Below, in pieces: positions 1 through 5,402 of a DNA stretch of 7,988 nucleotides (the stretch's first letter is position 1; the number at the start of each line of letters is the position of its first letter). The DNA comes from Caldora sp. SIO3E6 (GTDB taxonomy: Bacteria; Cyanobacteriota; Cyanobacteriia; Cyanobacteriales; Coleofasciculaceae), in assembly GCA_010672185.1 (NCBI GenBank), contig JAAHHL010000272.1:1-7988 (forward strand), read 5' to 3'. The notes below the pieces were generated by a model that was given only the letters and a program-made list of their open reading frames with translations, was not told the DNA's origin and did no database searches. The translations under genes were made by a program, and so were the position numbers.

Positions 1-206
1 CAATGGTGACAAGTTAAAAGGTCGTGCATTTTGTCAACTCCCATATATAGCGTAGTGGTTCTAAAAAAAACCTACATATGGAAATACTCCAAGGGTTAAG
101 GAAAATTGTATTCTTCTTCCTCCGCTCCTCTGCTCCTCTGCTCCTCTGCTCCTCCGCTCCTCCGCTCCCTTGACAACGACATCTTTACCTTAACTTGTCA
201 CCAATG
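1..206. mobile_element. Candidate MITE-like element bounded by bipartite inverted repeats
   Basis: Bases 1-17 and 190-206 are inverted repeats matching at 16 of 17 positions (caatggtgacaagttaa on the left arm). Further in, a second 7-bp box (ttgtcaa, 31-37) recurs in the complementary orientation at exactly the same distance from the other end (170-176), with an unmatched 13-bp spacer on each side. The interior carries the 8-bp tandem array at 121-168 and no coding sequence. This fits a non-autonomous element or a structured repeat. The window starts at the left arm, so the true left boundary is unknown and no target-site duplication can be checked. Calling it mobile is inference. Confidence 0.35.
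121..168. repeat. 8-bp tandem repeat, six units (TCYGCTCC)
   Basis: Six consecutive 8-bp units are visible: tccgctcc, three of tctgctcc, then two of tccgctcc. They differ only by C/T at the third base. The array is strongly pyrimidine-rich on the + strand and lies inside the inverted repeat pair at 1-206. It does not resemble a protein-coding repeat, because 8 is not a multiple of 3 and no ORF covers it. Confidence 0.85.
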
Positions 207-241
207 GGTTTTAGGTTTTAGGTGGTAGGTGTTAGGTGGTA
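207..241. repeat. Heptanucleotide tandem array, five units (GGTKKTA type)
   Basis: Five 7-bp units run head to tail: ggtttta twice, ggtggta, ggtgtta, ggtggta. The unit ggtgtta is the complement of taacacc, the unit of the array at 6931-6956, so these belong to the same family of short tandemly repeated (STRR-type) sequences known from cyanobacteria. The array begins where the right arm of the 1-206 inverted repeat ends. Confidence 0.85.
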
Positions 242-288
242 GTGCCGTGGTACACCTAAAACTATGGAATATATTCTTCCCCTATCTC

Positions 289-405
289 CCTCAGCTTCCT
301 CAGCTTCCTCAGCTCCCTCAGCTTCCTCAGCTTCCTCAGCTCCCTCAGCTTCCTCAGCTTCCTCAGCTCCCTCAGCTTCCTCAGCTTCCTCAGCTCCCCC
401 AGCTC
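289..405. repeat. 9-bp tandem array with 27-bp higher-order period, directly upstream of pilD
   Basis: Thirteen 9-bp units (cctcagctt or cctcagctc) run without interruption. The terminal base follows a strict T,T,C pattern, so 289-396 is four identical 27-bp blocks. A degenerate thirteenth unit (ccccagctc, 397-405) follows. Perfect identity between blocks points to recent expansion by slippage or unequal exchange. The array ends 10 bp before the pilD ATG at 416 and fills the position where a Shine-Dalgarno sequence would be; none is visible. One reading frame gives a Pro-Gln-Leu repeat, but that frame is not the pilD frame and is not considered a gene. Confidence 0.92.
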
Positions 406-415
406 CCCTATCCGC

Positions 416-1231
416 ATGATAAACGCTATAGTAGCTTATTTAATAGTTTTTGCTTTGGGTGCTTCCATTGGCAGCTTCCTCAATGTAGTAGTGTATCGTC
501 TACCAGCTAATTTATCTATTCTGTGGCCTCCTTCTCGGTGTCCTCATTGCTTACATCGCCTAGGAAAGAAGGAGAATGTTCCTATTTTAGGTTGGTTGTG
601 GTTAAAAGGCCGCTGTCGTCACTGTAGAAGCCGAATTTCTCGGCGCTATCCTCTAGTGGAGGCAATTACAGGCATACTGTTTTTGCTGGTTTTTTGGAAG
701 TATGGGGTTAGTGTACCAACTTTGGGTTACTGGGGGTTTGTCAGTTGGCTATTGGCTCTTTCTCTAATTGACTTAGATACAATGATTTTACCTAATTCCT
801 TAACTAAATCGGGATTAGTTGGTGGTTTGTTGTTTCAAGGAACTGTAGGATTTTTCCAGTTGTCTCCCTCGACAGGAGTATCTCAGCAGCTGATGAGTGG
901 TATTGTTGGGGCAGTGGTAGGTATTTGGTTGTTTGAAATTATTGCTTTTGTCGGCTCAATCATTTTCGGACAAGCAGCAATGGGGGGAGGAGATGCCAAA
1001 CTAGCAGCGATGATGGGGGCTTGGTTAGGATGGAAGTACCTGTTATTGAGTGGGTTTATTGCTTGTGTCGTAGGAGCTTTTGCTGGAGGCGGTGCGATCA
1101 CTCTTGGCTGGTTAGACAGGCGCAAACCAATGCCTTTTGGTCCTTTCCTCGCTTTGGGAGCAGGATTGACGATGCTTTGGGGTGAGGCAATTTTATCTAC
1201 TTACTTACAGCTATTTTTCCCTTTGAGGTAA
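416..1231 (+). CDS. pilD: Prepilin peptidase / type IV leader peptidase (PilD-like, A24 family)
   Basis: A 271-residue polytopic inner-membrane aspartyl protease that, by family, cleaves the leader of type IV prepilins and N-methylates the new N-terminus. Visible features in order: a first membrane segment with the conserved GSFLNVVVYRLP (residues 19-30); a cytoplasmic zinc-binding loop with two CxxC pairs (CPHC 42-45, CRHC 67-70); the first catalytic aspartate in SLIDLDTMILPN (around D119/D121); and the second in GGGDAKL (D193) between later membrane helices. Both domains (DiS_P_DiS and peptidase A24) are complete and the length is normal. The ATG at 416 gives the usual start, with about 18 residues before GSFLN. 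No Shine-Dalgarno sequence is visible, since the preceding DNA is the 9-bp repeat array. The 3' end overlaps the opposing methyltransferase gene by 31 bp. No pilin or other pilus gene is adjacent, so the gene stands alone. Confidence 0.95.
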   Translation: MINAIVAYLIVFALGASIGSFLNVVVYRLPANLSILWPPSRCPHCLHRLGKKENVPILGWLWLKGRCRHCRSRISRRYPLVEAITGILFLLVFWKYGVSVPTLGYWGFVSWLLALSLIDLDTMILPNSLTKSGLVGGLLFQGTVGFFQLSPSTGVSQQLMSGIVGAVVGIWLFEIIAFVGSIIFGQAAMGGGDAKLAAMMGAWLGWKYLLLSGFIACVVGAFAGGGAITLGWLDRRKPMPFGPFLALGAGLTMLWGEAILSTYLQLFFPLR

Positions 1232-1968
1232 AAGCACAACATTTGTGTAGTGTCAAGAGCATCGTGATAGAGGCATTCTTTTTTGGTAAAGCCGTGTTTA
1301 GTGGCTAGTGAGTAAAAGATTTCCTGAGTTTCAGGAAAATCACTCTTTTTAATATGCTCTTCAACTAGTGAATACTCTTGAGGGGTAAGCTGAGACCAGT
1401 TTTTGCGTACATCTTCTAGGTAACGTTTAAGATAATCTTCTCGTTTTTCATTTTCAGAGCGAAATACATCTATGAGGAGAAAAATGCCGCCATTTTTGAG
1501 GAGATGAGAAAGTTTACCCATGACAAAATCCTTTTGCTCAAAACTCAGGTGATGGAGCACAAAAGAACCGAGAATCAAATCGAAGTTTTCCTGTTGGTTC
1601 TGTACCAACTCTAAAACAATTTCTGAGAGTTCTCCCTTAGCGAAGGTTGTGGCACAAGGAAGATGCTCCATGTTACTTTGGGCAATTAGAAGAGCTGCTT
1701 CGGAAAGGTCGATACCCTGGTAGGAAGCAATGGTAGTATTTGACAAAGCCTGAGCCGTAAAACTAGCATCGCCGCATCCCAGCTCCAGCATCGAAAATGG
1801 CTTTTGAAAGTCGTTGATTAGCCATTCATGTAGGATACCGTAAATTTCCTGGTGTCCCATATAGCCGTTGAAGAGAACTTTTTGATAGAGTTGCCACTGT
1901 TCATTGAACAACTCATTGGAGTAGCTAGATGGTTCTCTACTTTTTTTGAGGTTATCTATACCTGACAT
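1201..1968 (-). CDS. Class I SAM-dependent methyltransferase, substrate unknown
   Basis: A 255-residue soluble Rossmann-fold methyltransferase. From the ATG at 1968: motif I MLELGCGDAS (60-69), the acidic ribose-binding residue in GIDLSE (D87), motif IV FDLILGSFVLHHL (129-141), then LLKNGGIFLLIDVF (156-169). The tail (170-255) is charged and holds a helical DYLKRYLEDVRKNW stretch that may help form the substrate site. The small-molecule substrate cannot be read from the sequence. The frame stays open upstream to a TTG at 2028, but that extension comes from the MITE-like repeat at 2014-2108, whereas the ATG has a GAGAG about 8 bases upstream, so I place the start at 1968. The last 31 bp overlap the pilD 3' end tail to tail. 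Upstream lies a 351-bp repeat-rich gap before aroF, so co-transcription with aroF is uncertain. Confidence 0.85.
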   Translation of the reverse strand: MSGIDNLKKSREPSSYSNELFNEQWQLYQKVLFNGYMGHQEIYGILHEWLINDFQKPFSMLELGCGDASFTAQALSNTTIASYQGIDLSEAALLIAQSNMEHLPCATTFAKGELSEIVLELVQNQQENFDLILGSFVLHHLSFEQKDFVMGKLSHLLKNGGIFLLIDVFRSENEKREDYLKRYLEDVRKNWSQLTPQEYSLVEEHIKKSDFPETQEIFYSLATKHGFTKKECLYHDALDTTQMLCFYLKGKNSCK

Positions 1969-2013
1969 AAATTTTCTCTCGGCTGAGGAAAAACCGCAGA
2001 CTAATCCTAGACA

Positions 2014-2108
2014 TATAGCAACCGCCAAGGCGATTGGGACAAGGGGCTTAAGCCCCTTGTTAATTTACCGTACCTGAGAATGTCTTAACCGCCCTGGCGA
2101 CTGCTATA
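2014..2108 (-). mobile_element. MITE-like repeat, copy A (95 bp)
   Basis: An imperfect terminal inverted repeat bounds it: the left end begins tatagcaaccgccaaggcga and the complement of the right end begins tatagcagtcgccagggcgg, 18 matches over the first 22 bases. A perfect 22-bp palindrome (2039-2060; acaaggggctt and its complement) lies in the interior. A second copy in the opposite orientation is at 4724-4819, about 86% identical with one 1-bp indel. It has no coding capacity and no obvious target-site duplication. It sits 46 bp upstream of the methyltransferase ATG and provides a spurious in-frame TTG. Confidence 0.8.
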
Positions 2109-2120
2109 CTCCAAAGAATT

Positions 2121-2132
2121 GGATAATTATCC
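2121..2132. repeat. 12-bp perfect palindrome (ggataattatcc)
   Basis: The 12 bases ggataattatcc read the same on both strands. The half-site ggataat also occurs in the heptamer array starting 25 bp further on (2157-2191) and, inverted, in the array at 2280-2307. It could be a regulator site or a relic of the repeat family; nothing decides between these. Confidence 0.45.
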
Positions 2133-2156
2133 GTATTAATCTGCGGTCTTAATTAC

Positions 2157-2191
2157 CAATGGATAATTGACAATGGATAATTGATAATTAA
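2157..2191. repeat. Heptanucleotide array, five units (CAATGGA/TAATTGA)
   Basis: Units in order: caatgga, taattga, caatgga, taattga, taattaa. The first four form two identical 14-bp blocks. The segment aatggataatt recurs as its complement in the array at 2280-2307, so the two arrays form an inverted pair around a roughly 90-bp AT-rich spacer (2192-2279) in which I see no gene. Confidence 0.8.
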
Positions 2192-2279
2192 TCAATCTGG
2201 TTTAAAGCCTCTCCTTTTAAAGAGAAAAAAGTGCTAGTAGATTTCCTTATATTCAATCAAGTAAGGTTAAAACCAACTT

Positions 2280-2307
2280 GTAATTATCCATTATCCATTA
2301 TTAACTA
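2280..2307. repeat. Heptanucleotide array next to the aroF stop, four units
   Basis: Units gtaatta, tccatta, tccatta, ttaacta. On the aroF sense strand this reads taatgga twice followed by taattac. The array ends 12 bp past the aroF stop codon and is inverted relative to the array at 2157-2191. No GC-rich stem followed by a T run is present here, so this is not a standard intrinsic terminator. Confidence 0.75.
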
Positions 2308-2319
2308 ATGAAATTATTT

Positions 2320-3378
2320 TCAAGCAAGAACAACTGCTGGTTCTAACCAACGTCCTACTGCTTTACCAATCACCGCCATTTCTTGCATCAAGTCATCAAA
2401 CCCTTCTGGTGTCAAAGATTGAGGCCCATCAGATAAAGCCTTAATAGGATTGGGATGGACTTCAATCATTAAAGAATCAGTACCCGCCGCGATCGCAGCT
2501 TTAGCCATAGCTGGGACATACTCAGACTTCCCTGTACCATGACTGGGGTCGATCATGATTGGCAAGTGAGTAAGCGATCGCAATACGGGCAACACGGACA
2601 AGTCTAGGGTATTTCTAGCATATTGGCGATCAAAAGTACGGATGCCTCGCTCACATAGAATTACCTTCGAGTTACCAGCTGCCAAAATATACTCTGCTGC
2701 CATCAACCACTCATCAATCGTTGCTGACATTCCTCGCTTCAAGAGTACTGGCTTATCTTGGGCACCAACTTTTTTGAGTAAGGCGAAATTTTGCATATTG
2801 CGAGCACCCACTTGCAAGACGTCTGCCACCTGAGCAATCTTTTCTACATCGGCAGTGTCCATCACTTCTGTAATTACTCCCAAACCAGAGGCTGAACGCG
2901 CTGCTTCTAGTAGCTTTAGAGCGCTTTCTCCATGACCTTGGAAAGCATAGGGGGAAGTCCGGGGTTTATAAGCTCCTCCCCGCAAAAACTGAGCACCAGC
3001 TGCCTTAACTCGAAGCGCTGTTTCAATAATCATTGCTTCGTTTTCCACCGAACAAGGACCGGCAACTACCACTAAAGGATGATGTTCACCAAAGGTAACT
3101 GCTCCAGAGGGAGTTGAGACTACCACCTCACTGGGTTCGCCGTGACGAAACTGGCGACTAGCACGTTTAAAGGGTTTCTCAACTCTGAGCACCTGTTCAA
3201 TCCAGGGACTAATTTCCTGAATTTGGAGTGGATCTAAATCAACAGTATCGCCGACCAAACCTAGTACAACTTTGTGCTTACCCACAATTTTTTCTGGATT
3301 TAGACCCCATTGCTTCAGTTCCTGGCTGATTCGAGATAACTCTACTTCTGGAGAGCCGACTTTCATTACGACAATCAT
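2320..3378 (-). CDS. aroF: 3-deoxy-7-phosphoheptulonate (DAHP) synthase, type I-beta
   Basis: Condenses phosphoenolpyruvate with erythrose 4-phosphate, the first step of the shikimate pathway to aromatic amino acids, in the cytoplasm. The 352-residue protein has a ferredoxin-like N-terminal regulatory domain (about 1-70, starting MIVVMKVGS as in the Thermotoga-type enzymes) and then a TIM-barrel catalytic domain. Visible active-site elements are VVVAGPCSVE (metal ligand C109), GGAYKPRTSPYAFQG (134-148), LLKRGM (212-217), ILCERGIRTF (240-249), DPSHGTG (ligand H280), IEVHPNP (ligand E306) and LSDGPQSL (ligand D317). All four metal ligands are present, so the enzyme should be active. In related enzymes the N-terminal domain mediates feedback inhibition by tyrosine or phenylalanine; which ligand applies here is not visible. 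The ATG at 3378 matches the family start; an internal ATG four codons later is less likely. An AGGGG lies about 12 bases upstream of the start. The downstream gap holds inverted heptamer arrays, and two HIP1 octamers lie inside the gene. Confidence 0.97.
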   Translation of the reverse strand: MIVVMKVGSPEVELSRISQELKQWGLNPEKIVGKHKVVLGLVGDTVDLDPLQIQEISPWIEQVLRVEKPFKRASRQFRHGEPSEVVVSTPSGAVTFGEHHPLVVVAGPCSVENEAMIIETALRVKAAGAQFLRGGAYKPRTSPYAFQGHGESALKLLEAARSASGLGVITEVMDTADVEKIAQVADVLQVGARNMQNFALLKKVGAQDKPVLLKRGMSATIDEWLMAAEYILAAGNSKVILCERGIRTFDRQYARNTLDLSVLPVLRSLTHLPIMIDPSHGTGKSEYVPAMAKAAIAAGTDSLMIEVHPNPIKALSDGPQSLTPEGFDDLMQEMAVIGKAVGRWLEPAVVLA

Positions 3379-3419
3379 GTTTGCAAAGCCCCTGCCAAAT
3401 TAAAGAACATTGAGCAAAG

Positions 3420-3440
3420 CCCACCACTTTTAAGGGTGGG
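3420..3440. repeat. Hairpin in the aroF leader, possibly an IS200/IS605-type end remnant
   Basis: The arms cccacc and ggtggg are perfectly complementary, and ctt/aag pairs further in beyond a one-base bulge. The surrounding pattern, aagcccac before the stem and gtgggatgt after it, resembles the terminal hairpins of cyanobacterial IS200/IS605-type elements as I remember them. No tnpA or tnpB sequence is present. Alternatively it is a regulatory hairpin of the aroF transcript, about 40-60 bases before the ATG. Confidence 0.4.
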
Positions 3441-3653
3441 ATGTAGTAAAGGCGCATTTATACGCCGTGCAATTTATCTTTTCTTCTGACGATAGCTCAA
3501 CTATAGCGTATGATTAATCTTTGGAGTTGAAACCAGGTGTTGAATCTGACATACAAATTTCAGCTTAAACCTACTTAAACCTACTAAAAAGCAAGCAAAT
3601 ACCTTTTTATTTAATTGAATTTTATTCGAGTTTCAATAGGAGGTTCCAAAGCA

Positions 3654-3684
3654 GGGGTGATAACAAATCCGGGTTAGTCACCCC
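3654..3684 (-). terminator. Stem-loop downstream of the rpsO-PAM68 pair, possible terminator
   Basis: GGGGTGA (3654-3660) pairs perfectly with TCACCCC (3678-3684) across a 17-base loop, starting 57 bp past the PAM68-gene stop. There is no T run after the stem on either strand, so it is a weak candidate for intrinsic termination. It could also protect the 3' end of the transcript or belong to the aroF leader. Confidence 0.3.
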
Positions 3685-3700
3685 CCTTATGTTGGGATAA

Positions 3701-3735
3701 GGCAGATGGCAGATGCTAGAAAACCTAACACCTGT
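3701..3735. repeat. Heptamer-like tract at the PAM68-gene 3' end
   Basis: Two ggcagat units (3701-3714) are followed by gctagaa and then aacctaa-cacctgt. The stretch aaaacctaacacct (3720-3733) is identical to the start of the array at 6927-6956, and ggcagat resembles the ggcagga units at 6769-6838. The tract ends 6 bp beyond the PAM68-gene stop codon. Confidence 0.55.
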
Positions 3736-3741
3736 AGTAGC

Positions 3742-4302
3742 TTAGTCCTTCTGTTTAGCAGAACGCCAAGCTGAGGTAGTCCTTCCTAGGTTAGTGGTGA
3801 ACTCTTGCCAACCTAGGATACTCCCTGGTGTCTCCTCATCCCATGAGGCAGAGAATAAGCCATAGCTCAACCCCAACACTCCTAAACCAAAAAATCCCAG
3901 ACTTACAAGAAGTACCACCACATGAGGAAACTCTAGTCCTAGCTTAGCAACCAAAAAATAGCTCACAACAAAGGTAGCCATGCCAAAAACTGAGGGAATT
4001 CCACAGAGGACAGCCATCCGACGCACCATACGCTTACTGACTATATCCGGAATCGCCATCGATTTTTGAGACCCACTGTCAGAGGTCTTTTTTTCCCGCT
4101 TAGTCTTACCCGATTGTGGTTGTTGAGGTTGGGTTTTATTGTTTTTTTTACTCTTCTGGGTTGATTCCCCTACAGCTTGTGCCGAGCCGTTTTGTGGAGA
4201 AGCCGCTTTACTAGATTGGGAGTCTGGTTGTTTTTTGGCGTTTTTCTTACTCTTTTGACGCGGTTCAAATGGTAAGGGACTACGGGATGGTTCAGTAGAC
4301 AT
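3742..4302 (-). CDS. PAM68-family photosystem II assembly protein (Sll0933-like)
   Basis: A 186-residue thylakoid membrane protein of the PAM68 family, whose plant and Synechocystis members help early photosystem II assembly. The N-terminal 80 residues are disordered, polar and rich in Lys, Ser, Gln and Pro, with repeated QKSKKN-type blocks. The conserved core follows: IPDIVSKRMVRRMAVLCGIPS (84-104), a membrane helix at about 99-118, a second at about 127-149 joined by a short loop, then the conserved SASWDEETPGS (151-161) and LGWQEF (163-168). Two helices with a long basic N-terminus is the normal family plan. The ATG at 4302 lies 15 bp after the rpsO stop; an AGAG near the rpsO stop could act as a weak ribosome binding site. 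The two genes are almost certainly one transcript. The function is assigned by homology and not shown by the neighbours. Confidence 0.9.
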   Translation of the reverse strand: MSTEPSRSPLPFEPRQKSKKNAKKQPDSQSSKAASPQNGSAQAVGESTQKSKKNNKTQPQQPQSGKTKREKKTSDSGSQKSMAIPDIVSKRMVRRMAVLCGIPSVFGMATFVVSYFLVAKLGLEFPHVVVLLVSLGFFGLGVLGLSYGLFSASWDEETPGSILGWQEFTTNLGRTTSAWRSAKQKD

Positions 4303-4317
4303 AGACGTAAATGCTCT

Positions 4318-4587
4318 CTAGCCGCGAATACCTAAGCGTTGAATTAAGGATTTATAGTGGTCTGCATTTCCCTTACGAAGATAGCTCAGTAAGCGCTTCC
4401 GCTGACCAATCATCTTCAACAATCCTCGTCGGGAAGAGTGATCTTTTTTATTTTTTTGCAGGTGGGTACTCAACCGATTAATCCGTTCAGTGAGCATGGC
4501 AATTTGGACATCTGTGGAGCCAGTATCGGTTTCATGTAACTGGTAGCCGTTAATAATTTCGTGTTTGCTCTCTTGCGTCAGACTCAT
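4318..4587 (-). CDS. rpsO: 30S ribosomal protein S15
   Basis: An 89-residue primary 16S rRNA-binding protein of the small subunit platform that also contributes a bridge to the 50S subunit. The full family length is present. The conserved loop TGSTDVQIAMLTERI lies at about 22-36, followed by NRLSTHL, then HSSRRGLLKMIGQRKRLLSYL (50-70) and the C-terminal YKSLIQRLGIRG. The ATG at 4587 gives the expected MSLTQ start and leaves the normal spacing to the first conserved block. No clear Shine-Dalgarno sequence precedes it. It is followed 15 bp later by the PAM68 gene. Upstream lies a 308-bp gap holding a heptamer array and MITE-like copy B. S15 represses its own translation in several bacteria, but I do not see a recognisable operator here. 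Confidence 0.98.
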   Translation of the reverse strand: MSLTQESKHEIINGYQLHETDTGSTDVQIAMLTERINRLSTHLQKNKKDHSSRRGLLKMIGQRKRLLSYLRKGNADHYKSLIQRLGIRG

Positions 4588-4640
4588 GAACAGGGGTAAT
4601 TCTTATAAATACAGCAACTTTCTATAGTATCACAAATTTG

Positions 4641-4668
4641 TTGTTTGTTGTTTGTCTTTTGTCTTTTG
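4641..4668. repeat. Heptanucleotide array upstream of rpsO, four units
   Basis: Two ttgtttg units are followed by two tcttttg units. The 14-bp stretch atttgttgtttgtt (4636-4649) is the exact complement of 4880-4893 in the array at the ruvX end, so the two arrays form an inverted pair that encloses MITE-like copy B. The array ends 53 bp before the rpsO ATG and so overlaps the likely promoter area. Confidence 0.8.
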
Positions 4669-4723
4669 TACTAAGCTGCCACACATCTAGTTTGTGAACG
4701 CGATCTAGTCTATAGAATAGTTT

Positions 4724-4819
4724 TCTAGCAGTCACCTTGGCGGTTAAGACATTCTCCGGTAAGGCAAGTTAACAAGGGGCTGCCATCCCCTTGTCCTAAT
4801 CGCCTTGGCGGTTGCTATA
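4724..4819 (+). mobile_element. MITE-like repeat, copy B (96 bp)
   Basis: Second copy of the element at 2014-2108, in inverse orientation. About 13 differences and one 1-bp indel separate them. The final 22 bases (4798-4819), starting aatcgccttggcgg, and the block ggttaagacattctc are identical in both copies. The central stem keeps perfect 8-bp arms (acaagggg and ccccttgt) around a changed loop, where copy A has 11-bp arms, so the hairpin is conserved better than the loop. It lies between ruvX and rpsO and does not touch either coding sequence. Confidence 0.8.
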
Positions 4820-4864
4820 GATTCCTGTTGCTGATCTGACTGAGTGCGTAAGTCCTGAGCTTAT

Positions 4865-4899
4865 TGACCAATGACCAATAACAAACAACAAATAACTAA
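4865..4899. repeat. Heptanucleotide array that includes the ruvX stop codon
   Basis: Units: tgaccaa twice, taacaaa, caacaaa, taactaa. The ruvX stop codon (complement of cta, 4896-4898) is inside the last unit. The middle units are inverted relative to the array at 4641-4668. Confidence 0.8.
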
Positions 4900-5318
4900 C
4901 GACGATTATCCAACCATTGTTGCAAAATTATAGCAGCCGCCTTGCGGTCAATTAGAGCCTTATTGCGGGAAGGAGAGCAATTTTGAGCTTTTAGTAACTC
5001 TTCGGCAGCAAAAGATGTCAGTCGCTCATCTACATACTCTATTGGTAATCCCAGGTTTGTTGACAACTTGCGAGCAAACTTCTGTACTTTTCTCGCCTGG
5101 GAGCCCAAGTCGCCTTCCATTGTATAAGGTAAGCCAACTATCAACAGCTGTGCTTGTCTTTGTTCAACTAACTCTCGTAACTGTTCAACATCTCGAGCAA
5201 AAGAAGTGCGCTTAATCGTTGTCAATCCTGTGGCAATCAGTCCCGTACCATCACATCCTGCCACACCAATGCGCTTGTTTCCCACATCCAACCCTAGTGC
5301 CGAAATTCTTTCCATCAT
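4896..5318 (-). CDS. ruvX: RuvX/YqgF, RuvC-fold nuclease (pre-16S rRNA processing, putative Holliday junction resolvase)
   Basis: A 140-residue cytoplasmic RNase H-fold nuclease of normal length. In E. coli the YqgF family is needed for 5' end maturation of 16S rRNA; other members cleave Holliday junction-like DNA, and the activity here is not decided by sequence. Motifs: GLDVGNKRIGVA (9-20, catalytic D11), LLIVGLPYTMEG (58-69), YVDERLTS (95-102, catalytic E98) and ALIDRKAAAIILQ (121-133, catalytic D124). The acidic triad is complete. Two adjacent ATGs (5318 and 5315) are both possible; the first is used here, with only a weak AAGA-type ribosome binding sequence. The heptamer array gcattca ends 13 bp upstream (5332 onward) and the gene's stop codon is inside another array. 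The GNAT gene lies upstream on the same strand across a 79-bp repeat-filled gap, so co-transcription is possible. Confidence 0.95.
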   Translation of the reverse strand: MMERISALGLDVGNKRIGVAGCDGTGLIATGLTTIKRTSFARDVEQLRELVEQRQAQLLIVGLPYTMEGDLGSQARKVQKFARKLSTNLGLPIEYVDERLTSFAAEELLKAQNCSPSRNKALIDRKAAAIILQQWLDNRR

Positions 5319-5331
5319 GTTCTTTTAGTTA

Positions 5332-5359
5332 GCATTCAGCATTCAGCATTCAGTATTCA
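5332..5359. repeat. Heptanucleotide array upstream of ruvX, four units (GCATTCA)
   Basis: Three exact gcattca units are followed by gtattca. The array starts 13 bp upstream of the ruvX ATG, within its likely 5' leader. It is separated by 8 bp from a second, unrelated heptamer array at 5368-5402, so the 79-bp ruvX-GNAT gap is mostly tandem repeat. Confidence 0.85.
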
Positions 5360-5367
5360 ACCATAAA

Positions 5368-5402
5368 AGCTGACGGCTGACAGCTGACAGCTGATAGCTA
5401 AT
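5368..5402. repeat. Heptanucleotide array that includes the GNAT stop codon (AGCTGAC)
   Basis: Five units: agctgac, ggctgac, agctgac, agctgat, agctaat. Each agctg preceded by c forms a cagctg palindrome, so the array can fold on itself. The TAG stop of the GNAT gene (complement of cta, 5398-5400) is inside the last unit. Confidence 0.85.

Larger units (their letters stand above)
3379..3741 (-). other. 363-bp intergenic region upstream of aroF
   Basis: I see no gene here. On the aroF sense strand it must contain the aroF leader and probably its promoter, but I cannot pick a convincing -35/-10 pair. It holds a hairpin at 3420-3440, a small GGCG/CGCC inverted repeat near 3452-3467, two 10-bp direct repeats (cttaaaccta, 3564-3583), a stem-loop at 3654-3684 and a heptamer-like tract at 3701-3735 next to the PAM68-gene stop. 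Confidence 0.6.

Noticed and set aside
229..510. Open frame encoding a Pro-Gln-Leu repeat protein (93 residues)
   Set aside because: It is a by-product of the 9-bp DNA array: a period divisible by three keeps any frame open. It overlaps the pilD start in another frame and has no supporting ribosome binding site.
883..1125. Pro/Ala-rich frame antisense to pilD
   Set aside because: A shadow of the hydrophobic pilD coding strand: no start signal and no recognisable domain.
1969..2028. N-terminal extension of the first methyltransferase from a TTG
   Set aside because: The added 20 residues come partly from the MITE-like repeat and carry no family motif. The ATG at 1968 has a GAGAG upstream.
2039..2060. 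Intrinsic terminator for aroF at the 22-bp palindrome
   Set aside because: It is more than 250 bp from the aroF stop, has no T run, and is part of the MITE-like repeat found also at 4724-4819.
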